From Acuticoccus mangrovi (GTDB lineage: Bacteria; Pseudomonadota; Alphaproteobacteria; Rhizobiales; Amorphaceae), in contig NZ_JAEKJA010000033.1 of NCBI RefSeq assembly GCF_016411865.1, forward strand, positions 1 through 44,977: a stretch of 44,977 nt of DNA, in the 5' to 3' direction. The notes under the pieces are model-generated. The model was not told where the DNA came from. It was given only the letters and a program-made list of their open reading frames with translations, and did not search any database. Below are positions 35,120 through 41,631 of the stretch, in pieces; within the stretch, counting starts at the first letter, position 1, and the number at the start of each line of letters is the position of its first letter. The translations under genes and the position numbers were made by a program.

Positions 35120-35422
35120 TCACGGCTCCGTCGACCATGCGGCGGTACGCCAGTCGACGGACAAGGTCTCGCGGAAGGCGAAGCGCACGAGGTGGCGCTC
35201 GACGACGTTCATCAGGCGCCCGCATTCGGCGTCGTCGACGGCGTCGACGCGCATATGGAGCACGTCCGGCTCGGCCGCCAGGGAGCAGACGCCGGCGGGG
35301 AAGGCGATGCGGCCGCTCCCCTCCTCCATCTCCACGGGCAGCTTGTGGGCGAAGTGCTTCAGCAGCTGACTGAGATAGCGGGAGGCGTGGGGCGTTGCGA
35401 CGTCGGACTGGGCAGGGTTCAT
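35120..35422 (-). CDS. DUF2218 domain protein
   Basis: A 100-residue soluble protein of the DUF2218 family: YLSQLLKHFAHKLPVEMEEG at the N-terminus and VVERHLVRFAFRETLSVDW at the C-terminus are the family marks, including the conserved His and Arg residues. The family is often encoded beside siderophore receptors and PepSY reductases, pointing to iron metabolism; its biochemical function is unknown. ATG at 35422. It leads a two-gene operon with the PepSY gene. A strong hairpin (35523-35545) lies about 100 bases upstream, probably in the leader. Confidence 0.88.
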   Translation of the reverse strand: MNPAQSDVATPHASRYLSQLLKHFAHKLPVEMEEGSGRIAFPAGVCSLAAEPDVLHMRVDAVDDAECGRLMNVVERHLVRFAFRETLSVDWRTAAWSTEP

Positions 35423-35522
35423 AGCGTCTCTCCGCGGGTGGCTTCGTCGACGGCAGCCAACCCTCTTCGGAACCGGCGACGTCGCGACGCCCCGAAGACG
35501 CGGCCCGACATCGGTCGACGAT

Positions 35523-35545
35523 GCGAGGCTGTCGGTCAGCCTCGC
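35523..35545. repeat. Hairpin upstream of DUF2218 gene
   Basis: GCGAGGCTG (35523-35531), loop TCGGT and CAGCCTCGC (35537-35545) form a perfect 9-bp stem with a 5-base loop. There is no U-run on either side, so it is more likely a leader structure or protein site than a terminator. Confidence 0.5.
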
Positions 35546-35642
35546 TCGTCGAGCCTTCTATGCAGAACAGACAAAGTGCGCTCGAGGGACTTGTCGCGAC
35601 GCGTCACAGCGCGCAACCGCTGACACGCCTTGATACAAAAAA

Positions 35643-35669
35643 CCCTGCCGCCCGAGGTGGGCGGCAGGG
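35643..35669 (-). terminator. Intrinsic terminator, leftward
   Basis: CCCTGCCGCCC (35643-35653), loop GAGGT and GGGCGGCAGGG (35659-35669) form a perfect 11-bp stem. On the minus strand it is followed by TTTTTTG (35636-35642). It should end transcripts from the secreted-protein pair, leaving a 3' region of about 250 bases that contains repeat copy A, or the transcript of a small RNA arising in that repeat. Confidence 0.85.
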
Positions 35670-35735
35670 TCGAGAGAAGCGACCCGGGCGGCGATCGCTT
35701 GCGGGTCGCTCGCGATCCGCGAAGAAGTCGCAGCC

Positions 35736-35853
35736 GACGACGGAGCATGGCATGGCGGGGGCCCTCTCCATGTCGTGCGGGATCGGCAGTCCCCAGCAAC
35801 TGTTCAGGGTTCAGAGCGATGCGAAAGGGGCCCATTCTCGCGAACGGGTCTCC
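35736..35853. repeat. Dispersed direct repeat, copy A
   Basis: From GACGACGGAG to ACGGGTCTCC this segment matches 38304-38425 in the same orientation, with identical blocks such as TGTCGTGCGGGATCGGC and GTTCAGGGTTCAGAGCG and only scattered changes. Similarity may continue a few bases to the right (CTTCCGCACGTCC against CTTCCACAACTCC). The two copies flank the AT-richer secreted-protein pair. On the minus strand both copies read MGPFR-ALNPE-LL-TADPARH. Confidence 0.8.
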
Positions 35854-35911
35854 TTCCGCACGTCCGATGTGACCATCGCGTCACCCACCGGAGAGCGGCC
35901 GAGGTCATGAT

Positions 35912-36916
35912 TCACTCAAGCAATGCGCTCCACTCTTTCTTGAAATAATCCCGAACACATTCCTGCAAATCAGGGCTCTTGTCGGACCACTTATATATCA
36001 TTGCCGCGATGTAGCTTCCGTAATCCTTACCACTTAAGCTATATCGGTAATTCTGCTCCGCGATTTCGGCTCGATTTGCCACATCTTCGCAGGTTTTAGC
36101 CGTGATGACAGCATACCTCTCGAGCGCTTCCGGGGGAGGCGGGCCGAATTTTTCGTTGCGACAAAGAGTTCTTTCGGCGATGTCCAGGCTCATCAGCAAG
36201 GGGTTACCGAAGCCGTACGACACGCTGTTGTAGGGGTCCAGCTCTCGCATGACCGTGGGCATGGCGGCATGGGCTTCCTGACAAGACATGCTGAAAAGCA
36301 AATCTCGTTGTTCGTTTATCTTACGCTGAAGCAGTTCATGAAATGAATTCTCGTAACGTGATAAATCTTGCCGTGACGATTCCGGGCGAAACTCAAAATC
36401 GTCGGGAATGAAGCCCTGTTGTTGCCCGACATAGATCCTAAATTGATTGTTAGCGCTACCTTTTTCAATAAACCAAGGCGCCCCTTCTTGTTTAGATGGC
36501 GATTCTGTATAAAGTATAATATTGATTTGGTCGTTCCAGTCGTACCGGCCGTTTCCCTGAAAGCCTTGCTTCTCCACTTTAACAGGAAACCGCTCGGATT
36601 GGTCGAAATTCTTTTGTGCCCTCTTGAGCGTGCTCGCAACTGCAGTGCGTATATTTGAAAATCCAGTAATGTAATCACCAATATAAAGATTGCCCGCCAT
36701 GGCGGCAGGGCTGTACGCCTGTACCGCTGTGATGCGGGTCGTGGAGTGGTAATGGCCGCCGCCGGCGGCGCGCTTCGTCACGACTTCCACCTGAAGGCCC
36801 AACTCGGGAACGGTGAACACGTTTTTTGTATTGGGTGGAAGCTTGGCCACAGTCTTGATCTGCGCCTCGGCGGAGCCCGCCAGCAGAAGCAGTACAGCAG
36901 TCAGTCTTGCAAGCAT
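35912..36916 (-). CDS. Secreted protein of unknown function with PDZ-like segment
   Basis: A 334-residue exported protein: signal peptide MLARLTAVLLLLAGSAEA (cleavage about residue 18), then a PDZ-like stretch at about 35-115 with LGLQVEVVTKR, the SPAAMAGNLYIGDYITGF carboxylate-loop-like turn and FPVKVEKQG. The C-terminal half is helical and has four cysteines (SMSCQEAH, ERTLCRNE, TAKTCEDV, LQECVRD), perhaps two disulfides. ATG at 36916 has a good GAGAAGG site and overlaps the upstream gene's end by 16 bp. Base composition and codon use are AT-richer than every neighbour, which suggests transfer. I do not recognise a family; the PDZ call is by pattern only. Confidence 0.75.
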   Translation of the reverse strand: MLARLTAVLLLLAGSAEAQIKTVAKLPPNTKNVFTVPELGLQVEVVTKRAAGGGHYHSTTRITAVQAYSPAAMAGNLYIGDYITGFSNIRTAVASTLKRAQKNFDQSERFPVKVEKQGFQGNGRYDWNDQINIILYTESPSKQEGAPWFIEKGSANNQFRIYVGQQQGFIPDDFEFRPESSRQDLSRYENSFHELLQRKINEQRDLLFSMSCQEAHAAMPTVMRELDPYNSVSYGFGNPLLMSLDIAERTLCRNEKFGPPPPEALERYAVITAKTCEDVANRAEIAEQNYRYSLSGKDYGSYIAAMIYKWSDKSPDLQECVRDYFKKEWSALLE

Positions 36917-37722
36917 GCTTTTACCTTCTCGTTCGGGGCGAGAGCGATGGAAAGCAGGAGTCTATCTCGGGTAAAATAGTCTTCCAGATTCTCGATGAAT
37001 CGATCACCTGCCGTCGCCCGGTACGTCTCTTCGAGACAGCCGCAAGCACCCCCTGCCGCACCCTCAACGATACTCGGCAAGGTTTCGGCGCACTTTCTCT
37101 GAAAAATCGAGAGCTTGCTTCGCGCCTGAAGCGGTGGCCGGCCCAGCATGGTCGCATGCAGGTTGTAGGAGAACTGGCGTTCTTCGGGCGTGTCGCAACC
37201 CAGCTCGCTGATCAGACCTTCGATCAGGTTCTGCAAACGGATCTGCCTGGCACGATCGCGATAGATCATCATGTCGCGCAGGTGCGCCGGATCGTTCGCT
37301 CGGGCGAATGCCGCTTCAGCCGAGTCGCGGTATTTCGCACGCACCGAGTAGGATCTGGTTTTGCCTTCCAAATGGTTGATCGTCACACCGTTTCGCTTGG
37401 TCAACTGGTCCACGCGATGGGAAAACGAAAAGATTGGTTCGTTGGATTGACCGATGACACAGTCTTCGGTGTACAGGATCTCAAATCCAAAAGTCAGCAT
37501 GGCCAGCTGATACTTCATCCACTCGACCACGTTGGGATCGAGACGGTCGCGGGCGTCGACACCGTACCCGCGTCCCAAATAGATTTCCCGTGCCATGTCA
37601 TCGTCGATCGACAAACGCTCCTTAGCGCCCGCCTGACTTGAAGGCGATTGCGCATTGACTGGAACGCCTGCCACAAATACCGACAAGATAGAAAGAAAAG
37701 CGTAAGCTCGATTGAGTTTCAT
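36901..37722 (-). CDS. Secreted protein of unknown function
   Basis: A 273-residue exported protein with signal peptide MKLNRAYAFLSILSVFVAGV, cleavage near VNA-QSP (about residue 24). ATG at 37722 follows a GAGG site. The mature protein is mainly helical and charged. The C-terminal third has clustered cysteines (LGCDTPEE, QRKCAETLPS, GGACGCLEETY, KACLQD at the end), suggesting disulfides and periplasmic or extracellular location. It is the first gene of a two-gene leftward operon with the PDZ-like protein and shares its AT-richer composition. No family is recognised; the two proteins may act together since they are overlapping and both exported with Cys-rich C-termini. Confidence 0.72.
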   Translation of the reverse strand: MKLNRAYAFLSILSVFVAGVPVNAQSPSSQAGAKERLSIDDDMAREIYLGRGYGVDARDRLDPNVVEWMKYQLAMLTFGFEILYTEDCVIGQSNEPIFSFSHRVDQLTKRNGVTINHLEGKTRSYSVRAKYRDSAEAAFARANDPAHLRDMMIYRDRARQIRLQNLIEGLISELGCDTPEERQFSYNLHATMLGRPPLQARSKLSIFQRKCAETLPSIVEGAAGGACGCLEETYRATAGDRFIENLEDYFTRDRLLLSIALAPNEKVKACLQD

Positions 37723-37761
37723 TTTGCCTCGATGTGCAATAGTCCTAAAAGATTGGTGATT

Positions 37762-37797
37762 GTTAGAACATTCTGGCAGTAGAATCCAGGTTCTAAC
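37762..37797. promoter_or_regulatory. GTTAGAAC inverted repeat upstream of the secreted-protein operon
   Basis: GTTAGAAC (37762-37769) and GTTCTAAC (37790-37797) are perfect inverted arms, with nested TTCT/AGAA pairs (37771-37774, 37781-37784). It lies 40-75 bp upstream of the start at 37722, where an operator or leader hairpin would be. The same octamer occurs in the motif at 39729. Confidence 0.5.
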
Positions 37798-38303
37798 GCT
37801 ATAAACACTCGGTGATCGGCGGGTTGCTGCGAACGCGATGGCGGCCCGGATTCCGGCAACAGACCGGTTGGTGACAAATCTCTCGAAGCAGCTGTTCTTA
37901 TTGGGAAATCTGTCGACACAGTTACGTCATCCAAAAGCCGTCGGGGCATTTGAACGCCGTGGCGGGCGATCTCTGTGAGTCAGGCGCTGGGCGCTGCGGC
38001 CGTTGGCCGCGCTCCGATCGATCCGCGCTCAGGCCTCGTCGCCGCGGTCTGTGGCGGCGAAACCGGTGACGGCCCGTTCTTCCACGACCGTTGCCCATCC
38101 GGCTTTATCCGACGGCTCGCCGGATCGTCTTCGACGTGATGGGTGATCATGCGGTGTCGGTCGGGCCGATTCCGGGGGCTGTGCCCGAGAGCCGGACTCG
38201 GGAGGGGAGCGTTCGGCCCTCCTCGGCCAGCTGTGCCATGGCGCGGACGAGCCTGCCGCGGATCGGTGCGCGAGAAGGCGAGGCCGGCTTCAGCGAGCGC
38301 CGC

Positions 38304-38425
38304 GACGACGGAGCGTGGCGTGGCGTGGCGTGGGTCCCGTCGATGTCGTGCGGGATCGGCGGTCTCAAGCAACCGTTCAGGGTTCAGAGCGGGGCGAAAG
38401 GGGCCCATGCGCCCCAACGGGCTCC
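38304..38425. repeat. Dispersed direct repeat, copy B
   Basis: This is the second copy of the segment at 35736-35853, same orientation. It differs by scattered substitutions and by an expanded CGTGG tandem. After ACGGGCTCC an extra stretch of about 25 bases precedes the point where weak similarity to copy A resumes (CTTCCACAACTCC near 38449). Confidence 0.8.
38314..38333. repeat. CGTGG tandem, four units
   Basis: Four perfect CGTGG units inside repeat copy B; copy A has only a degenerate CATGG pair at this place. Confidence 0.75.
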
Positions 38426-38500
38426 AGGCCTCTCGGGGGACGGGCTCCCTTCCACAACTCCGAAGCGACCGCCTCGCCAACAGACAGCGGGCGGAGCGCC

Positions 38501-39676
38501 TCACTCCCCCTCGATCAGGGGGATCTTGTTCGCCGGCGGCGTGTTGCGGCTGCGGCGGGAGCGGACGATGCCGTCGATCACCGTCATGCCGACGCCGGGC
38601 AGGTTGCCGAGCTCGATGGACTCCAGGATCGTCTTGCCCGGCGCGTGCTGGGCCTGGTCGAGGAACACGAAGTCCGCCGCCCGGCCCGGCTCGATGATGC
38701 CCACGTCGAGCTCGCGCATGCGGGCGGTGTTGCCGGTGGCGAAGCAGATGGCCGTTTCCGCCTTCACGTTGCCGAGCGCGGCGTAGAGAGCGATCATGCG
38801 CAGGATGCCGAGCGGCTGGACGCCAGAGCCCGCCGGCCCGTCGGTGCCGAGAATGAGGCGGTCGAGCTCGCCGATCTCGCGCGCGGTGTTGAGGGTGAGG
38901 AGGGCGGCCCGCTCGTTGCCGTTGTGCACCACCTCGAGGCCGCGCTTGCAGCTCTCGCAGAGGCAGACGATCTGGTCGTCGGGCAGCGCGGAGTGGCCGC
39001 CGTTGATGTGGCCGATCACGTCGGTGTCGGCTTCGAGCACGACGTCCTTGTCGATGAGGCCGGAGCCTGGGATCGACGGGCCGCCGGTGTGGATGGTCGA
39101 CTGCATGCCGTATTTTCGGGCCCAGGCGACCATTTGGCGGGCGGTGGCCCCGTCCTTCACCGAGCCGAGGCCCACCTCGCCGAGGAGCTTCACGCCGGCC
39201 TCCGCGAGCTCCTTGAAGTCGTGCTCCTCCAGGCCGTGCTCGATGACGGGGGCACCGGCGTGCACCTTCATACCGGAGGGGCGGAGATTCTCGTACCAGC
39301 GCTGCGAGGCGATCGCCATCGCCTTGAGGCCCACGACGTCCTTCGGACGGCCGGGCATGTGCACCTCGCCGGCGGAGATCATGGTGGTGACGCCGCCGTG
39401 GAGGGTGGAATCGATCCAGTGGAGCTGCTGCTGGCGGGGGGTGTAGTCGCCCACCACGGGGTGGACGTGGCTGTCGATGAGACCCGGAGCGAGGGTCACG
39501 CCGTTCGCATCGATGACGAGATCGGCGCCATCGCGGTCGAGGTCGGCGGCACGGCCGACCTGCGTGATGCGACCATTTTCGGCGATCACGCAGTCCGCAT
39601 CGAGGATCGGCTCCTCCATGCGGCCGGAGAGGAGGAGGCCGATATTGTGGACGACGAGCTTCTTCGGATCTGCCAT
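38501..39676 (-). CDS. Amidohydrolase, enamidase-like
   Basis: A 391-residue metal-dependent amidohydrolase with ATG at 39676. The metal-site motifs are LIDSHVHP (H70, H72), KLLGEVGLGS, STIHTGGPSIPGS, VIGHINGGHSALP and LILGTDGPAGSGVQPLGILR. The runs HTGG-SIPGS, GTDGP-GSGVQPLGILR and the C-terminal SRNTPPA resemble, from memory, the enamidase of nicotinate fermentation, which hydrolyses the cyclic enamide 6-oxo-tetrahydronicotinate. A role in opening a lactam or cyclic amide is therefore plausible. No other nicotinate gene is present. It is divergent from fpr, with a pair of matching operator-like motifs between. Confidence 0.87.
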   Translation of the reverse strand: MADPKKLVVHNIGLLLSGRMEEPILDADCVIAENGRITQVGRAADLDRDGADLVIDANGVTLAPGLIDSHVHPVVGDYTPRQQQLHWIDSTLHGGVTTMISAGEVHMPGRPKDVVGLKAMAIASQRWYENLRPSGMKVHAGAPVIEHGLEEHDFKELAEAGVKLLGEVGLGSVKDGATARQMVAWARKYGMQSTIHTGGPSIPGSGLIDKDVVLEADTDVIGHINGGHSALPDDQIVCLCESCKRGLEVVHNGNERAALLTLNTAREIGELDRLILGTDGPAGSGVQPLGILRMIALYAALGNVKAETAICFATGNTARMRELDVGIIEPGRAADFVFLDQAQHAPGKTILESIELGNLPGVGMTVIDGIVRSRRSRNTPPANKIPLIEGE

Positions 39677-39725
39677 GACGAGAGCCTTCTGCCGGGGGGC
39701 GCGCGGAATAGCCCCAGGCCGGGGC

Positions 39726-39825
39726 ATCGTTAGAACACTAACACTAGCCTCGCCTGGCACAAGCGCTGCATGCAATTGGTTGACTTCGATCGGCAAGGCC
39801 GGTTAATTGTTTGTGTGCTAACGAT
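39726..39825. promoter_or_regulatory. Paired inverted 20-bp motifs between amidohydrolase and fpr
   Basis: The segment at 39726-39745 reads ATCGTTAGAACACTAACACT. The minus strand at 39806-39825 reads ATCGTTAGCACACAAACAAT, identical at 17 of 20 positions. Each contains a GTTAG-N4-C(T/A)AAC near-palindrome. One lies 50 bp before the amidohydrolase start and the other 84 bp before fpr, as expected for a regulator controlling a divergent pair. Confidence 0.65.
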
Positions 39826-39908
39826 ATCGGGAGACATTTGCGAAGGATGCGCGAGCGCCCTAAGGGTGACGTGCGGCCGACGCCTCCCCTAACGAAGCGA
39901 GCGATTTC

Positions 39909-40721
39909 ATGACGACCACCGAAGCGGGTGAGCCCGCCACCTTCCCCATCCCGGCGAACGTCTTTGCCGAGAAGGTGACGGAGGTGAAGCACTACACCGA
40001 CCGGTTGTTCAAGTTCCGCCTGACGCGGCCCGCGAGCTTCCGCTTCCGCTCGGGCGAGTTCGTGATGATCGGCCTGCCCAACGCCGAGAAGCCCGTGTTC
40101 CGCGCCTACTCGATCGCGAGCCCGGCGTGGGACGACGAGCTCGAATTCTTCTCGATCAAGGTGCCCGGCGGCCCGCTGACGGAGCATCTGCAGAAGATCA
40201 AGGTCGGCGACACGGTGCTGATGCGCAAGAAGCCCACCGGCACGCTGGTGAACGACGCGCTGCTGCCCGGCAAACGGCTCTACCTCTTCTCCACCGGCAC
40301 CGGCATCGCCCCGTTCGCCTCGATCGTGCGCGACCCGGAGACCTACGAGAAGTTCGACACGGTGATCCTCACCCACACCTGCCGCGAGGTGGCCGAGCTC
40401 GCCTACGGCGAGGAGTTGGTGGCGGAGACGGTGAACGACCCGCTCGTCGGCGAGGTCGTCAGCGGCCGCCTGGTCTACTTCGGCTCGGCGACGCGCGAGC
40501 CGCACGCGCAGACCGGGCGCATCACCGACCTCCTGAAGTCCGGCAAGCTCTTCGAGGCGCTCGGGCTGCCGAAGATCGATCCCGAAACCGACCGCGGCAT
40601 GATCTGCGGCTCGATGGAGATGATCGCCGACACCAAGGAGATCCTCGAGAGCTTCGGCCTCGTGGAGGGCGCCAACAACAACCCCGGCACCTTTGTCGTC
40701 GAGCGCGCCTTCGTCGGCTGA
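39909..40721 (+). CDS. fpr: Ferredoxin-NADP reductase
   Basis: A 270-residue FAD enzyme of the bacterial (subclass II) type. FAD-binding RAYSIASPAW near residues 64-73, GTLVNDALLPGKRLYLFSTG, the NADP-binding GTGIAPFASIVRDP, and the C-terminal GSMEMIADTKEILESFGL and VERAFVG are typical. It exchanges electrons between NADPH and ferredoxin or flavodoxin in the cytoplasm, for iron-sulfur assembly, oxidative stress or oxygenases. ATG at 39909. A terminator follows. The operator-like motif upstream is shared with the divergent amidohydrolase gene. Confidence 0.95.
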   Translation: MTTTEAGEPATFPIPANVFAEKVTEVKHYTDRLFKFRLTRPASFRFRSGEFVMIGLPNAEKPVFRAYSIASPAWDDELEFFSIKVPGGPLTEHLQKIKVGDTVLMRKKPTGTLVNDALLPGKRLYLFSTGTGIAPFASIVRDPETYEKFDTVILTHTCREVAELAYGEELVAETVNDPLVGEVVSGRLVYFGSATREPHAQTGRITDLLKSGKLFEALGLPKIDPETDRGMICGSMEMIADTKEILESFGLVEGANNNPGTFVVERAFVG

Positions 40722-40760
40722 CCCCTTTCGGCCGAGCCCGTTCGGCCGACGCCGCCTCCC

Positions 40761-40788
40761 GCACCTCCGCGCCACGCCGCGGAGGTGC
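40761..40788 (+). terminator. Terminator after fpr
   Basis: GCACCTCCGC (40761-40770), an 8-base loop and GCGGAGGTGC (40779-40788) form a perfect 10-bp stem 39 bp after the fpr stop, followed by a pyrimidine-rich CCATCCCTTCCTTTCCC tract. Confidence 0.7.
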
Positions 40789-40828
40789 CCATCCCTTCCT
40801 TTCCCGCGCAGCGCGTTCGGGATGTGAC

Positions 40829-40857
40829 TTGACGTTGCAGCCGTTCCACGTCATGAA
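40829..40857 (+). promoter_or_regulatory. Predicted promoter of the GntR-PhyH operon
   Basis: TTGACG (40829-40834), a 17-bp spacer and CATGAA (40852-40857) form a plausible sigma-70 promoter with a good -35 and weaker -10. The -10 lies inside the 24-bp palindrome, so a bound repressor would block it. Confidence 0.5.
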
Positions 40858-40876
40858 TTCGGAATTCCGAATTCAT
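40853..40876. promoter_or_regulatory. Perfect 24-bp palindrome, probable GntR operator
   Basis: The 12-bp half ATGAATTCGGAA is followed by its exact reverse complement, giving a gap-free 24-bp palindrome that ends 11 bp before the GntR start codon. Its length, position over the -10 region and AT-rich setting in GC-rich DNA strongly suggest an autoregulatory operator. Confidence 0.75.
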
Positions 40877-40887
40877 TCGGTGCTGCG

Positions 40888-41565
40888 ATGACGCCTCTCG
40901 ATCAATCCCCGATCCTCGTCGACCGGACCTATGACGAGCTCGTCATGGCCATCGCCGCCTGTCGGCTGAAGCCCGGCGAGCGCATCCGCCAGGCCGACCT
41001 CGCCGAGCGGCTCGGCGTGTCGCGTCAGCCCGTCAGCCATGCCCTGCAGCTTCTGAAGCGCCAGGGGCTCGTGGAAGACGTCGGCCGCAAGGGCCTCGCC
41101 GTCGCCCGCATCGACCCCCTGTCGCTCACCGCCCTCTACCAGGTGCGTGCCGCGCTCGACGCGCTCGCCGCCCGCCTCGCCGCCGAGCGGATGCGCGACG
41201 GGGCGCTGACCGGCACCGACCGCGCCCGCCTCGCCGACTGCATCGCCAAGGGCCGCTCGCTCGGCGAGGACGCCGGCATCGAACGCCTGGTCGCGGCCGA
41301 CGTCGCCTTCCATCGCCTTCTCAACGGCCTCTCCGGCAATGCCTGGATCGCCGATACGCTGGAGCCCCAGTTTCCGCACATGATGCGCTCCATGATGGTG
41401 GTGCTCGACGATCCCGGTTTCCGCACCCGCGCCTGGCGCGAGCACGCGGCGATCGCCGAGATGATCCTCGCCGGCCGACCCGCCGAGGCCGCCGACGCCG
41501 CCCGCATCCATGCCGAGGCCGCCGGAGAGGAGACCGGCCGCCGCCTCACGACCCTTTCGGGCTGA
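40888..41565 (+). CDS. GntR family regulator, FCD subfamily
   Basis: A 225-residue regulator. The winged helix is at about 10-75 (RTYDELVMAIAACRLKPGERI, LAERLGVSRQPVSHALQLLKRQGL, VGRKGLAVARI), followed by an FCD domain with ligand-type residues in YQVRAALDALAARLA, AADVAFHRLLN and WREHAAIAEMI. It is first in line with an oxygenase, an SDR and an acyl-CoA ligase, which it probably represses until a pathway acid or acyl compound binds. Its likely operator is the 24-bp palindrome immediately upstream. The gap to the next gene is 66 bp. Confidence 0.92.
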   Translation: MTPLDQSPILVDRTYDELVMAIAACRLKPGERIRQADLAERLGVSRQPVSHALQLLKRQGLVEDVGRKGLAVARIDPLSLTALYQVRAALDALAARLAAERMRDGALTGTDRARLADCIAKGRSLGEDAGIERLVAADVAFHRLLNGLSGNAWIADTLEPQFPHMMRSMMVVLDDPGFRTRAWREHAAIAEMILAGRPAEAADAARIHAEAAGEETGRRLTTLSG

Positions 41566-41631
41566 GCCCCGCTCCGTCCGTCGCCGCGACGAAGCCGTCA
41601 GAGCTTCGCGCCAACCACGAGGAAACGACCC

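Larger units (their letters stand above)
35423..35911. other. Intergenic region, islet left junction
   Basis: These 489 bp lie between the DUF2218 gene and the AT-richer secreted-protein operon. They hold, from left to right, a leader-type hairpin (35523-35545), an intrinsic terminator for leftward transcripts (35643-35669) and the first copy of the dispersed repeat (35736-35853). A 99-codon leftward frame (35536-35835) crosses both terminator and repeat and is not accepted as a gene. Confidence 0.6.
37723..38500. other. Intergenic region, islet right junction
   Basis: This 778-bp region lies between the secreted-protein operon and the amidohydrolase. It contains an AT-rich promoter-like stretch with a GTTAGAAC hairpin (37762-37797), a weak repeat ATCCGGC/GCCGGAT (38097-38125), and dispersed repeat copy B with a CGTGG tandem (38304-38425). 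A leftward frame of 174 codons (37980-38504) has Arg/Pro-rich, low-complexity composition and no start signal, so I do not call it a gene. It may contain gene remnants. Confidence 0.55.

Noticed and set aside
35536-35835. Leftward 99-codon frame
   Set aside because: It reads through a strong terminator and a hairpin; only its repeat-derived start is of interest, reported as a finding.
36316-36681. Leftward 121-codon frame inside the islet
   Set aside because: Out of frame with the signal-peptide-bearing 334-residue protein that covers the same bases; no signal or family.
38314-38333. Tandem CGTGG units as a CRISPR or larger satellite
   Set aside because: Only four 5-bp units with no spacers; no cas genes in the window.
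37980-38504. Leftward 174-codon frame
   Set aside because: Arg/Pro-rich low-complexity translation, no ribosome site, and it runs through repeat copy B; only the short MGPFR region is shared with copy A.
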